Below are positions 28,424 through 37,098 of a DNA stretch of 64,000 nt, one piece after another. The translations under genes and the position numbers were made by a program. Within the stretch, counting starts at the first letter, position 1. Each line of letters opens with the position of its first letter. The notes beneath the pieces were generated by a model, which was given only the letters and a program-made list of their open reading frames with translations, searched no databases and had not been told where the DNA came from. The stretch spans positions 3,915,501 to 3,979,500 of the forward strand of contig NZ_CP127162.1 in NCBI RefSeq assembly GCF_030263935.1. Direction: 5' to 3'. The stretch comes from Paenibacillus polygoni (GTDB lineage: Bacteria; Bacillota; Bacilli; Paenibacillales; Paenibacillaceae).

Positions 28424-29073
28424 GCGAGTGCATTCTCCATTTCAAGGTACTCATTACGCGCTTCGAGTTCCTTAATCCGAAGCTTTAATCTTTCCTGTTC
28501 ATCTAGCTCCTCTAGCGGTTTTTTACGACCTCGGAGGTCTTTTAACCCTTCGTGACCATTCGTTTGATATTTACGAACCCAGGCGTAGACTTGCTGATAA
28601 GAGACATCGTACTTGTCGATGGCTTTCTGGTAATCTAAATCATGGGCGATGGTGAATTGTGCAATTTCAATACGTTCTTCGTAAGTCGTTTTCCGTCCTT
28701 TATTCATATGAGGGGATCCCATCCTTTTCGGAGTTGGTTTCATTTTCGCCCCTTCAGTATACTTGGAAATCCAGCTCTCTAACACAGATTTACTCGAAAT
28801 ATGGTACTTTTTCACCACTGATCGTACAGAGTGTTCACCAGAAAGTGCATCTTGTATCGCCGCCAGTCGTAACTCTTTGGAGTAAGCTTTCCAACCTTTC
28901 GATTTTTTTAAACCTTCCACTCCACCTGCTTGATATTTTCTTATCCATTCGGTAACCGTGCTTTTATGGATCCCCAGTTGTTTTGCCTCGTAGTTGGGAT
29001 TGGATTCATGCTGCAGGCAACGTCTTACAACCTGAATCTTAATTTCATATGGAATTGGGCTTCTTTTAGACAT
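28384..29073 (-). CDS. IS3-family OrfA, helix-turn-helix protein
   Basis: 229 residues from the ATG at 29073 (GGGAG eight nt before). Two or three tandem helix-turn-helix units (KQLGIHKSTVTEWIRKYQ, YHISSKSVLESWISKY, YDVSYQQVYAWVRKY) are followed by a C-terminal leucine-zipper coiled coil (RLKLRIKELEARNEYLEME) that pairs OrfA with OrfAB. It binds the IS ends. Its 3' end overlaps orfB, with the slippery A-AAA-AAG at codons 217-219. Confidence 0.9.
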   Translation of the reverse strand: MSKRSPIPYEIKIQVVRRCLQHESNPNYEAKQLGIHKSTVTEWIRKYQAGGVEGLKKSKGWKAYSKELRLAAIQDALSGEHSVRSVVKKYHISSKSVLESWISKYTEGAKMKPTPKRMGSPHMNKGRKTTYEERIEIAQFTIAHDLDYQKAIDKYDVSYQQVYAWVRKYQTNGHEGLKDLRGRKKPLEELDEQERLKLRIKELEARNEYLEMENALAKKLAEIRRRNTH

Positions 29074-29151
29074 TACAAAAACTCCCATCATGATAGAGGT
29101 AGAAGTTTTGTTTTTTCTACTGTCTACTATGATGGGAGCGTATCATATTAC

Positions 29152-29170
29152 CATGAAGGATGGCTTTTTT
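29152..29170 (+). terminator. Right arm of the split mnmA terminator
   Basis: CATGAAGGATGGCTT (29152-29166) is the reverse complement of the left arm with one mismatch, and runs into T6. It now sits 1.7 kb from its partner. Confidence 0.85.
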
Positions 29171-29205
29171 CCTGCCTATAAGCAAAATCTTCTCCATCCT
29201 ATCCC

Positions 29206-29589
29206 TTAATGAATGAAGAGGCTGACACCCCAGATTCCGATCCAAGCAGCGATAAGCCCTAACGTAACGGAACTGATCACATACATGCAGGCTTTGCGTA
29301 TTTTATTAGCAGTAATTAGCTGCATCGTCTCATATCCGAATGTGGAAAACGTGGTATACGCTCCGCAAAATCCAGTGCCAAGCAGTGCCCACCCTACAGA
29401 AGATAACAACCCTTCTTTCGATAAAGCGAACAATACACCGAGCAAAAGCGATCCGCTGATATTAATAACCCATGTCCCCAAAGGAAATGGGTGCGGTGAA
29501 TCATCGTTTACTCTTTTCATGATGTAACGTCCTAACGAAAATCTCATCATAGCTCCGGCAATTCCGCCCAATCCTGCTAACCAAATCAT
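29206..29589 (-). CDS. crcB: Fluoride exporter CrcB/Fluc subunit
   Basis: 127 residues, four hydrophobic helices. It has the family signatures GAMMRFSLGRY near the N-terminus, INISGSLLLG (the pore Asn) and GFCGAYTTFSTFGYE, whose Phe residues line the fluoride path. Fluc channels are dual-topology dimers; where two genes occur side by side they form heterodimers. The start overlaps the stop of the other crcB by 4 nt. Read-through of this gene now leads into the IS in the transposase direction. Confidence 0.93.
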   Translation of the reverse strand: MIWLAGLGGIAGAMMRFSLGRYIMKRVNDDSPHPFPLGTWVINISGSLLLGVLFALSKEGLLSSVGWALLGTGFCGAYTTFSTFGYETMQLITANKIRKACMYVISSVTLGLIAAWIGIWGVSLFIH

Positions 29590-29990
29590 CGTTTACTCTC
29601 CCCTGGATAGCGGGAGGAAGTCATCCGTTCCCCTGCTTTTATACCGATAAAGCTCATAAGCAGTCCCATAACCACACTGAGCAAAATATAGCTTACTGCT
29701 AGTCCCACTTGACGCCCCTGCAACAGATGAATACTATCTACCGAAAAAGTAGAGAAGGTAGTAAATGCACCCGTAAATCCTGTACCGATAAGCAATCTCC
29801 ATTCAGCAGAGATCCGCCACTTCGCTGGGGTAACGGTGAAAAACCACCCTAGAAAAAAACATCCCACTAAATTGATCAGCAGCACCGCTAGTGGAAAATT
29901 AGAAGATGCAGGCTCCAGCCCTGACTGGACTCCATACCTAAGAATCGTGCCCAGAAAACCGCCTGCTCCTACATATATCAGTTCTCTCAT
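29586..29990 (-). CDS. crcB: Fluoride exporter CrcB/Fluc subunit
   Basis: 134 residues from the ATG at 29990 (AAGGAG twelve nt upstream); a GTG at 30014 has no ribosome site. It is the partner of the 29.2-kb gene: GGFLGTILRYGVQ, LINLVGCFFLGW and GFTGAFTTFSTFSVDS match the same signatures. The two chains probably assemble with opposite orientations. No fluoride riboswitch core was recognised in the 87 nt upstream. Confidence 0.93.
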   Translation of the reverse strand: MRELIYVGAGGFLGTILRYGVQSGLEPASSNFPLAVLLINLVGCFFLGWFFTVTPAKWRISAEWRLLIGTGFTGAFTTFSTFSVDSIHLLQGRQVGLAVSYILLSVVMGLLMSFIGIKAGERMTSSRYPGESKR

Positions 29991-30077
29991 AACTCTGAAA
30001 TTCTCCTTGTACACATTGCTAGACTAGAACCATTACAAATCTCTCTATGCCCATCCTGATTTAATTCCATTCTACAG

Positions 30078-31397
30078 TTAGCGTCCTTGATTACGTATAC
30101 GCCTGCGGTCCTGGTTCACCTTAATTTTTGCTTCATTTCCTTGTTCCGAAGCTTCATAGAAAACGTAATTACTAATTTCTTTAGGCAAGTATTGCTGCTC
30201 TACATAATGCCCTGGGAAATGATGCGGATATTGGTAGCCGACATGACCAAGCTGTACAGAACCTTTATAATGACCATCTCTAAGATGTAAAGGAACATCA
30301 GCCGACTTTAGTTCCTCAATGGCATTCATCGCGTTTGAAATCGCCGTATATACCCGGTTCGATTTTGGACTTTCCACAGCAAATAATATAGCCTGCGCAA
30401 TATTCAGCTTTGCTTCCGGCCAGCCGTTATTTCGGTAGGCATCCAGCGCAGCAACAGCCTGTACCATTGCACTCGGACTAGCAAGTCCAATATCTTCACT
30501 GCATGCCGCAATCAGTCTGCGGATAAATACCATCGGATCCATACCGAGCTTTTCTACAGCGTATAAAAACCAAAATAAGGCGGCATCACTTGATCCGCGT
30601 ATACTTTTATGAAAGGCGGATAAAACGTCATACTGGGTTGACTCGTCCGCTTTGACAATAGGCCGGCGTATCGACTCTTCCGCTACCGCAAGCGTAATAT
30701 GCACCGTTCCATCCTGCCGGGGAGGCGTAGTGAGCGCCGCCAGTTCAAGCGCATTCAGCGCTCTGCGAATATCCCCATTCGCCATCGTGGCAATGTGGAG
30801 AAGCGCTTCTTCATCGGCAGCAATATCCATGAATCCAAGCCCTTTTTCTGAGTCCTGCAGTGCTCTTCTCATCGCAGCTAACGAATGTTCCTTCGTTAAA
30901 GATTCTAACTGAAACAAAGTTGAACGGCTGAGAAGGGCCCCATTTACATAGTGAAAAGGATTTTCCGTTGTTGCCCCGATAAAAATAATCGTCCCTTTCT
31001 CAACAGCAGGAAGAAGCGCATCCTGCCTTGAGCTGTTAAAACGATGAACCTCATCCAGAAATAAGATTGTCTTCGTTCCATACATTGCTTTGTTATTCTG
31101 GGCTTGATCTATTACTTCACGAACATCTTTAACCGTCGCATCAACCGCATTAAGACGAACGAAATGTCCCTTTGTATGATGAGAAATAATGTGAGCAAGT
31201 GTTGTTTTTCCGCATCCAGGCGGTCCATACAAAAGAATGGAAGATACCTGGTCTGCTTCAATCGCTCGTCTAAGCAGCTTTCCCGGACCTACGATATGTT
31301 CCTGACCAATATATTCATCTAGGTTCTGTGGCCGCATCCGGTCAGCAAGAAGCCTTGCTTTTGGCTCTGAATCCTGACTAAACGAGAATAAATCCAT
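30078..31397 (-). CDS. rarA: Replication-associated recombination protein A (RarA/MgsA)
   Basis: 439 residues: AAA+ clamp-loader-like ATPase with Walker A GPPGCGKTTLAH (about residue 58), Walker B LFLDEVHRF, sensor 1 GATTENP, and the C-terminal MgsA tetramerisation domain (DAYRNNGWPEAKLNIAQAILF, then a PHHFPGHYVEQQYLP tail). It acts at stalled or blocked replication forks with SSB and RecA. It matches B. subtilis yrvN in the same neighbourhood, near aspS and cymR. Confidence 0.95.
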   Translation of the reverse strand: MDLFSFSQDSEPKARLLADRMRPQNLDEYIGQEHIVGPGKLLRRAIEADQVSSILLYGPPGCGKTTLAHIISHHTKGHFVRLNAVDATVKDVREVIDQAQNNKAMYGTKTILFLDEVHRFNSSRQDALLPAVEKGTIIFIGATTENPFHYVNGALLSRSTLFQLESLTKEHSLAAMRRALQDSEKGLGFMDIAADEEALLHIATMANGDIRRALNALELAALTTPPRQDGTVHITLAVAEESIRRPIVKADESTQYDVLSAFHKSIRGSSDAALFWFLYAVEKLGMDPMVFIRRLIAACSEDIGLASPSAMVQAVAALDAYRNNGWPEAKLNIAQAILFAVESPKSNRVYTAISNAMNAIEELKSADVPLHLRDGHYKGSVQLGHVGYQYPHHFPGHYVEQQYLPKEISNYVFYEASEQGNEAKIKVNQDRRRIRNQGR

Positions 31398-31445
31398 GAT
31401 GCATTCACTTCCTTTACTTACTTAAGACCTTTAATACTCTATCTT

Positions 31446-31637
31446 CTATGATAACATACTGCCTTCTTGAACTTGTTCTTCTGGCAATACATATACATTC
31501 TGAATAGGAACCGAGGGGCCATATTGTTTACGAATCACTTTCCTTGCTTCTATGGCAGTTCTTGCTTTTACAATCGTTTCTTTGGTTTGACCGCCTGCTT
31601 CTGTAATCACAACGTAACGTTTGGCGCCACATCTCAT
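31446..31637 (-). CDS. Small protein of unknown function
   Basis: 63 residues starting MRCGAKRYVVITEAG, with GGAGG seven nt before the ATG. It is basic in the middle (KARTAIEARKVIRKQYG) and acidic at the end. The shape resembles small beta-alpha-beta proteins, but I do not recognise the family. It lies 48 nt upstream of rarA on the same strand and may be co-transcribed with it. Confidence 0.7.
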   Translation of the reverse strand: MRCGAKRYVVITEAGGQTKETIVKARTAIEARKVIRKQYGPSVPIQNVYVLPEEQVQEGSMLS

Positions 31638-31721
31638 GAGAACACCTCCATAACATACTTATTTTTTACATTCCAGTTCAGCTGCTTGAAACCCTCTTTT
31701 ATATGGTAATATTAGTTAATC

Positions 31722-31839
31722 GAATCAATTTCATAATACCTTAAGTCGCTTTAATCAGGGGTATATATAGATCAAAATGGTTTTGTTTGTCTATATATAG
31801 TTACAAATTCATCATTTTAATAAGTTATGAAATTGATTC
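31722..31839. mobile_element. MITE-like element with concentric inverted repeats
   Basis: 118 bp. The ends are perfect 15-bp inverted repeats GAATCAATTTCATAA (31722-31736) and TTATGAAATTGATTC (31825-31839). A second pair TATATATAGA / TCTATATATA (31762-31771, 31790-31799) has exactly the same centre. The 4-mer AATC directly flanks both ends (31718-31721, 31840-31843) as a direct repeat, like a target duplication. No ORF is inside. It ends 31 bp before the membrane-protein start, so it could instead be a large operator. Confidence 0.55.
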
Positions 31840-31870
31840 AATCTAAGCAAAATAAATGAGGGACTCTTTT

Positions 31871-32392
31871 ATGAAAATTTCAAAATATTATCCGATCACT
31901 GCAGTCCTATCCGTTAATATCATTTTATTAGGACGTTTTATTCTGTCTTACCACTATGATAAAGAAATCCTTATGTTACATTACGTTGTTTGCCTTGTCA
32001 TAACTGTCACACTTTTATCGATCTATTTTAGGAGAGAATATCATGAGCTAAAAAACGCTGTTTTGACAGATCAAACGATTGCCTCCAAGATCAGGAGCTT
32101 TTGGGCAAATGTAGTCACTTCAATTCTCGGTATGGCAACAAGTGCTGTACAAATTTATTTTACATTCATCTATCATGACTCGATCCCCTTATTGAGAGAA
32201 CTCGGATCAGACTCACTAGAACACATTATTACAGATGTCATATTCACCATATTAATCCACTCTTATTTACTTGTCATATGGATCATAAATCTGATTCGGC
32301 TTTATTTTAACCACCACGAACTTCAACATAAAAAGAAGCAAGTCATCCTGCTCCCACTCCATGAATCGCGGGTGAATGAGTACAATGACTAA
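31871..32392 (+). CDS. Four-helix membrane protein of unknown function
   Basis: 173 residues from the ATG at 31871, with GAGGG eight nt before. Four hydrophobic segments lie at about residues 8-25, 34-52, 78-100 and 118-142, followed by a basic tail (HHELQHKKKQ). No conserved catalytic motif is seen. It is isolated between the MITE-like element and a terminator, divergent from the rarA unit. I do not recognise a family. Confidence 0.7.
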   Translation: MKISKYYPITAVLSVNIILLGRFILSYHYDKEILMLHYVVCLVITVTLLSIYFRREYHELKNAVLTDQTIASKIRSFWANVVTSILGMATSAVQIYFTFIYHDSIPLLRELGSDSLEHIITDVIFTILIHSYLLVIWIINLIRLYFNHHELQHKKKQVILLPLHESRVNEYND

Positions 32393-32412
32393 GAAAGCCA
32401 TTTAGCTCTAAA

Positions 32413-32474
32413 CAAAAAAGCTGAGGGCGATGCATAGCTCTCATCAATGAGAATTATGATCCTCCAGCTTTTTT
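32413..32474. terminator. Bidirectional terminator between the membrane protein and HelD
   Basis: AAAAAAGCTGAGGG pairs with CCTCCAGCTTTTTT; a smaller hairpin (CTCATCAATGAG) sits in the loop. A- and T-tracts flank both sides. Confidence 0.8.
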
Positions 32475-32501
32475 ATTAGTGACATTCAGGCACGAGGCAG
32501 C

Positions 32502-34670
32502 TTATTCGCTTGGCCAGCCGTGTATTACCACTTCTTTTGCTTCTTGCTCCATGTAGACGGGACGCTCACTGCCATTCATAAGCCACAACTCGTGGAGGGC
32601 GCGCGTACATCCTACATACAGCAGTTTCGCATCCCAAGAGCTGTTTCCATAATGATCCTGATCAGCGTCAGCTACAATCACTGCGTCGAATTCAAGCCCT
32701 TTGGATAAATACACAGGCAATACAGAGTAACCGCCCTCGTACTGTTTTTTCCCATCATCAATTAAATTCACTTCTACTCCAGCGGTTTTCAGCTCCTCGT
32801 ATAATGCCTTTGCTTCATGAAGGGTACGAGTCACGATGGAAACCGTTCTATAATCCTTATCGATTAGATGCTGCATCGCCCTTTGGAGCGCATTTTTTCT
32901 TGAATCCTCTCCATAATCAATAAGCCTAACCCCATCACCGCTCCGGAACACAGGGACCGCTGTAATGCCGCTTTGTACCCCTTTTTCGAGAATCGTATTC
33001 GCAAACTCTATAATCTCCATGGTGGATCGGTAACTGCGGGTAAGCGCAAAGTAATCGTTATGTTCTTCGGCAAAAAGCTGGCTCATCTCTTCCCACCGGT
33101 GAACTCCCCGGTATGCATGAATACCTTGTGATAAATCACCAAGAATCGTAAACGAGTGACCTTTCACAAACAGATCCAATAAGGCAATCTGAAATGGCGA
33201 AAAATCTTGTGCTTCATCAATAACCACATGATCAAAACGCTGTTCACCTGAAATTTCATTGACGAGTACGTGTAAGTAAACCAATGCAGGAAGGTCCTCT
33301 TCTCGCACCACGTTTTGCTTGAGATCGGCTGCCGTCGATTTCATTACTGATTGCGGAATCTGCTTTCGTATTTCGTCTGGAATGACGCTTCCGCCTTTAG
33401 CTGCCTTAAATATATGTTTGTACAAAGTAAGCGGCTCGTATTTTGGCCATTTATTTGCATATGCTTTTTCTCTTGCTGACGCTTTTTTCTTTCTCTCTTT
33501 TTGCACTGCTGCAGAAGGGGCCTTCTTCAGCTCCATCTCAATCCAGCGGTGAATCCGGGCCATTACCCGTTCTTTACGCTTAGCCAGAGGGTAAGGTTTA
33601 TATTCCTCGTCAAACCATTTCATAATCTCTGCCCGCGGCAGCACCTTCCCATCCCATGGAGAGAAATCCATATCAGGAACTGAGGTCATCTCCATCTGCT
33701 CTATACAGCTGCGCAAGATGTCCATGAATCTCATTGAACCCTTAAACCTGCCCGGGACTTCATCCGTTATCTCAGGCAGTTCTCCTTCTCTCTCAAACCA
33801 ATATTCCAGTGTTTCTGCCGTATCGGCAAGCCGTACATCAAGGTTCAGCATTTGAAGAGCCCAGTCCGAAAATGTACTCTGCTGAATATCTCCTACACCC
33901 AGTTCAGGAAGTACATTAGAAATATAATCAAGGAACATATTATTCGGTGCGAATATGATCATTTTATCTGCAGATACTTGTTCCTTATACTGATAGAGTA
34001 AAAAAGCAAGTCTATGCAAAGCAACGGTCGTCTTACCACTTCCCGCCACCCCTTGTATGATCAGCGCAGTATTTCGTGCTGCCCGAATGATCCGGTCCTG
34101 TTCTGCCTGAATCGTAGATACAATGTCACGCAGTTTATTATCTTTATTCTCACCTAGCCGGTAAACGAGAAACTCATCCGATACAGCCGGCTGGTCACTC
34201 CCCCGATTATAGGTATCTGCCACACGTTCTAGAATTTGTTGTCTAATGACAATATTTCGTTTTAGATATACAAGTCCTTCTACGACCCCTTCTGGAGATT
34301 CATACTCCGCAGGCCCTTCTCCCCCCGTAAAGGAATAAAAAAGACTTGCTATTGGGGCACGCCAATCGATTACGAGCGGCTGGTCTGTATAATCTTCCCG
34401 ATCTACACCAACCTTGCCAATGTACAGCGGCTTCATCTGGTTCGTGCCCTGTTCTTCAAAATCAAGACGTCCGAAATAAGGCTCATTTACAATTTTGGAA
34501 AGACGCTGACGGCGCTCTTCTCGTCCTGCTTCAAGCACTTGCTCTGTAAAGTCATGCCCTGTATACACAGGTATAGACGTAAACTTAGCGAGCTGACGGT
34601 CTACTTCCTTCATTGTGTTTTTTAGCCTCTGTTCTTCTTCTTGATAGGCACTTTGAAACGTTTCCTCCAT
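32502..34670 (-). CDS. helD: HelD-type UvrD/Rep-like helicase, RNA polymerase recycling factor
   Basis: 722 residues. An N-terminal coiled coil (about 1-60) is followed by a split superfamily 1 motor: Walker A GVAGSGKTTVALHR (about 208-220), motif II VVIDEAQDFSP, motif III LGDLSQGIHAYRG, motif IV LTRSYRST and motif VI VGCTRALHELW. In B. subtilis HelD (YvgS, about 770 residues) inserts its N-terminal arm into RNA polymerase and frees stalled complexes. The coiled coil and the length fit HelD better than UvrD/PcrA. The ribosome site is TAGGAGG. Confidence 0.88.
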   Translation of the reverse strand: MEETFQSAYQEEEQRLKNTMKEVDRQLAKFTSIPVYTGHDFTEQVLEAGREERRQRLSKIVNEPYFGRLDFEEQGTNQMKPLYIGKVGVDREDYTDQPLVIDWRAPIASLFYSFTGGEGPAEYESPEGVVEGLVYLKRNIVIRQQILERVADTYNRGSDQPAVSDEFLVYRLGENKDNKLRDIVSTIQAEQDRIIRAARNTALIIQGVAGSGKTTVALHRLAFLLYQYKEQVSADKMIIFAPNNMFLDYISNVLPELGVGDIQQSTFSDWALQMLNLDVRLADTAETLEYWFEREGELPEITDEVPGRFKGSMRFMDILRSCIEQMEMTSVPDMDFSPWDGKVLPRAEIMKWFDEEYKPYPLAKRKERVMARIHRWIEMELKKAPSAAVQKERKKKASAREKAYANKWPKYEPLTLYKHIFKAAKGGSVIPDEIRKQIPQSVMKSTAADLKQNVVREEDLPALVYLHVLVNEISGEQRFDHVVIDEAQDFSPFQIALLDLFVKGHSFTILGDLSQGIHAYRGVHRWEEMSQLFAEEHNDYFALTRSYRSTMEIIEFANTILEKGVQSGITAVPVFRSGDGVRLIDYGEDSRKNALQRAMQHLIDKDYRTVSIVTRTLHEAKALYEELKTAGVEVNLIDDGKKQYEGGYSVLPVYLSKGLEFDAVIVADADQDHYGNSSWDAKLLYVGCTRALHELWLMNGSERPVYMEQEAKEVVIHGWPSE

Positions 34671-34802
34671 GTTCAGTTACCTCCTAAGAATGGTTTTTGC
34701 ATTCGGACGTTTAACGTTTATCCGTACCGCAAAAGGAGTATCAATATAACACAATTGATGGAAAAAAGCTATTCTGTTTACCTGTCTCTACATTGCATAA
34801 AG

Positions 34803-34835
34803 AAAGAAGCCTTGCCACTTAAGGCGAAGCTTCCA
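34803..34835 (-). terminator. Probable terminator after the purine permease gene
   Basis: Minus strand GAAGC...GCCTT pairs with AAGGC...GCTTC and leads into TTTCTTT. The rest of 34671-34908 shows no gene or other clear signal. Confidence 0.5.
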
Positions 34836-34908
34836 TTTATAAATTTCACTGCTTATTTATTTTACAAATTCAACTTCACAGCACCTTTAAAGGAGTTATG
34901 AAACTCAA

Positions 34909-36210
34909 TCACAAGAGTGCATAAATAATAAAGTTGAGTAAAAACAGAGCCGCAATTCCATACATCACTTTAGGTACTTCTTTTACTTTTCCAGCAGCGA
35001 TTTTGGCTACGGGATATGCAATAAAGCCGAAAGCCATCCCATCTACAATACTGTATGTGAACGGAATCATCACCATAATTAAAAATGCCGGAAAAGCTTC
35101 CGTGTATTCAGAAAAATCCATATCTTTCACGCTCTGTACCATAAGTCCACCGATCACAATGAGAATGGGGGCGATGGCACTATCTGGAATCAGGGTGAGC
35201 ACAGGAATGAAGAAAAAGGTCGCACAGAAAAGTACAGCAGTCGTAAACGAGGTAAGTCCAGACCTTCCCCCAGCAGCGATCCCTGCCGTTGTTTCCGCAG
35301 CAGCTACGACAGGACTGGTTCCGAAGATACCGGCAAACACATTTGTAATGGATAGAGCACGCAGACTCCCAGGGAATGTTTCAGGCCGGCCAATGATACT
35401 CGTGTGAGATGCAATGAGTCCAATGTTCTCAAAAACGACAATAAGGAGCAGTAAAAACACAGCAATCCAAAAAGATAACTGTACAAGTCCCCCGAACGAC
35501 AATTCAGCGAAGAGCTGGCCATATTGCTGAAGAGGCTCTGCTGCCGACATCATATGTGCAGGAAGTTCTGCAGCTCCCAGCAGATAAGCAAGAGCAGTTC
35601 CTGATATCATACTGATTAGTAGACCTCCAGGCACATTCCGAACAAATAGAACGAATGCGAGCAGTAATGTTATACAGGCCGTCAGCACTCCTGGGTCATC
35701 AAAATGTCCGATCGTAACAAAAGTCGTTTGATGTGCAACCACGATCCCGCTCTTCTGCAGCCCGATAAACGTAAGGAAGAGTCCAATCCCTACTGTAATT
35801 CCATGTTGCAGATTGTGCGGTATCGCCTCACTGATCACTTTATATAGACTCGTAAAAGCAACCGCAGCAAATAAGATCCCAGTTACGGTTACTACAGCAA
35901 GTGCTTCTTGCCAGCTCAAATTCATAGAGTGAACAAGCGTATACGTAAAAAATGCATTAATTCCCATACCCGGAACGACAATAATAGGTGATTTACCGAT
36001 AAAAGCCATCAGTAAACATCCTGCAATGGAAGTCAGAAGCGTACCTACCATTGCTGCCTGCAGCGGCATTCCCGCATCCGCCAGAATAGAAGCATTCACC
36101 ATTACGATATACACAATGGCAAAATACGAGATGATTCCCGCACCTATTTCTTTCTTCACTACATCATCCTGCCTCATTCCGAAAGAACGAGCCCAGCCAT
36201 TTTGCTTCAT
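34909..36210 (-). CDS. NCS2/AzgA-type guanine-hypoxanthine permease
   Basis: 433 residues from the ATG at 36210 (GAGG nine nt before); the frame runs further upstream without a ribosome site. It has about 12-13 hydrophobic segments. The motifs VVPGMGINAFFTYTLV, AITVGIGLFLTFIGLQ and GTSPVVAAAETTAGIAAGGRSGLTS are those of the PbuG/PbuO (AzgA) subgroup, which import hypoxanthine and guanine with protons. No purine riboswitch core is visible in the short upstream region. Confidence 0.9.
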   Translation of the reverse strand: MKQNGWARSFGMRQDDVVKKEIGAGIISYFAIVYIVMVNASILADAGMPLQAAMVGTLLTSIAGCLLMAFIGKSPIIVVPGMGINAFFTYTLVHSMNLSWQEALAVVTVTGILFAAVAFTSLYKVISEAIPHNLQHGITVGIGLFLTFIGLQKSGIVVAHQTTFVTIGHFDDPGVLTACITLLLAFVLFVRNVPGGLLISMISGTALAYLLGAAELPAHMMSAAEPLQQYGQLFAELSFGGLVQLSFWIAVFLLLLIVVFENIGLIASHTSIIGRPETFPGSLRALSITNVFAGIFGTSPVVAAAETTAGIAAGGRSGLTSFTTAVLFCATFFFIPVLTLIPDSAIAPILIVIGGLMVQSVKDMDFSEYTEAFPAFLIMVMIPFTYSIVDGMAFGFIAYPVAKIAAGKVKEVPKVMYGIAALFLLNFIIYALL

Positions 36211-36251
36211 GTTTATGTTCCTCTTTCCTTTCCTCACATTCACCCTATAGA

Positions 36252-36290
36252 CATAGAAAAGCGTGAACACCAAGCGTTAAGTGTTCACGC
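36252..36290 (-). terminator. Terminator after tcdA
   Basis: GCGTGAACAC pairs with GTGTTCACGC (10 bp, perfect) and is followed on the minus strand by TTTTCTATGT. It separates tcdA from the purine permease gene. Confidence 0.85.
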
Positions 36291-36323
36291 GGATAAATCT
36301 AGTTTGTACATAGTCCTCTTACA

Positions 36324-37076
36324 TTACACAGAAATGTCAGCGAGTAGATCACGAATCGCTTCACTGACCATGATAAGTCCAACTACAGGAGGGACATAAG
36401 CATTGCTAGCCGGAGGCTGCTTTGCTTTACGAATTTCAGGTGCATTTTCAGGAACAATCTTCTCAGTCACATCTTGACGCGGCTTGATCGGTTGTTCGGT
36501 AGAGAAAACGACCTTCACTCCTTTTTTAATCCCTTCTTCTTTACGAAGCTTATTGCGAATCACTCTTGCAATGGGGTCCATTGAGGTTTTGGAAATATCT
36601 GCAATCTCGAATTTGGTTGGATCCATTTTATTTGCTGCGCCCATACTAGAGATCATCGGAATGCCTCTCTTACGGCATTCTTTAATCAGATGGATTTTGT
36701 AGATAATCGTATCAGATGCATCCAGTACATAATCCAGATCATATTTAAAAAGTTCTTCATAGGTTTCGTCCGTGTAGAACATATTTAGTGCGATAGCATC
36801 ACATTCTGGATTGATGAGTTTTACCCGATCTACCATAAGATCTGCTTTTTTCTGGCCAATTGTTGTGGTCAGTGCGTGAATTTGACGATTAATATTCGTA
36901 ATATCCACGACATCTTTATCAATTAGAATAATCCGTCCAACTCCAGATCTCGCCAAGGCTTCAACAGCCATAGAACCTACGCCCCCGATTCCAAGAACAG
37001 CTACTGTGCTGTTCTTGAGTTTGTCGAGGCCTTCTGCTCCAATGGCAAGTTCTGTTCTAGAAAATTGATGTAGCAT
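36324..37076 (-). CDS. tcdA: tRNA threonylcarbamoyladenosine dehydratase (TcdA/YrvM)
   Basis: 250 residues of the E1/ThiF-MoeB superfamily. It has the nucleotide-binding GIGGVGSMAVEALARSG (about 29-46), the DKDVVDITNINRQIHA arginine segment, and DASDTIIYK. It cyclises the threonylcarbamoyl group of t6A37 in ANN-decoding tRNAs to ct6A using ATP. It follows aspS by 22 nt, as in B. subtilis (aspS-yrvM), so it shares that transcript. Confidence 0.93.
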   Translation of the reverse strand: MLHQFSRTELAIGAEGLDKLKNSTVAVLGIGGVGSMAVEALARSGVGRIILIDKDVVDITNINRQIHALTTTIGQKKADLMVDRVKLINPECDAIALNMFYTDETYEELFKYDLDYVLDASDTIIYKIHLIKECRKRGIPMISSMGAANKMDPTKFEIADISKTSMDPIARVIRNKLRKEEGIKKGVKVVFSTEQPIKPRQDVTEKIVPENAPEIRKAKQPPASNAYVPPVVGLIMVSEAIRDLLADISV

Positions 37077-37098
37077 GGTGACTTTTTGTCCCCCTTAC

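Larger units (their letters stand above)
27414..29145 (-). mobile_element. IS3-family insertion sequence (IS150-like), apparently intact
   Basis: 1732 bp. Ends are imperfect inverted repeats: TGAAGTGCACCC...AGTAGACAG at the left and TGATACGCTCCC...AGTAGACAG at the right, about 29 of 40 positions alike, with terminal TG...CA. A 3-bp direct repeat TAT flanks it (27411-27413 and 29146-29148). It carries overlapping orfA and orfB with a frameshift site. Both frames are open and the DDE residues are present, so it may be active. Removing the IS and one TAT restores a perfect-looking terminator hairpin. Confidence 0.93.

Noticed and set aside
29991..30077. Fluoride riboswitch upstream of the crcB pair
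   Set aside because: The conserved crcB-motif core could not be found in the 87 nt between rarA and crcB.
36211..36251. Purine riboswitch controlling the hypoxanthine-type permease
   Set aside because: Only about 40 nt separate the tcdA terminator from the ribosome site; there is no room for and no sign of the purine core.
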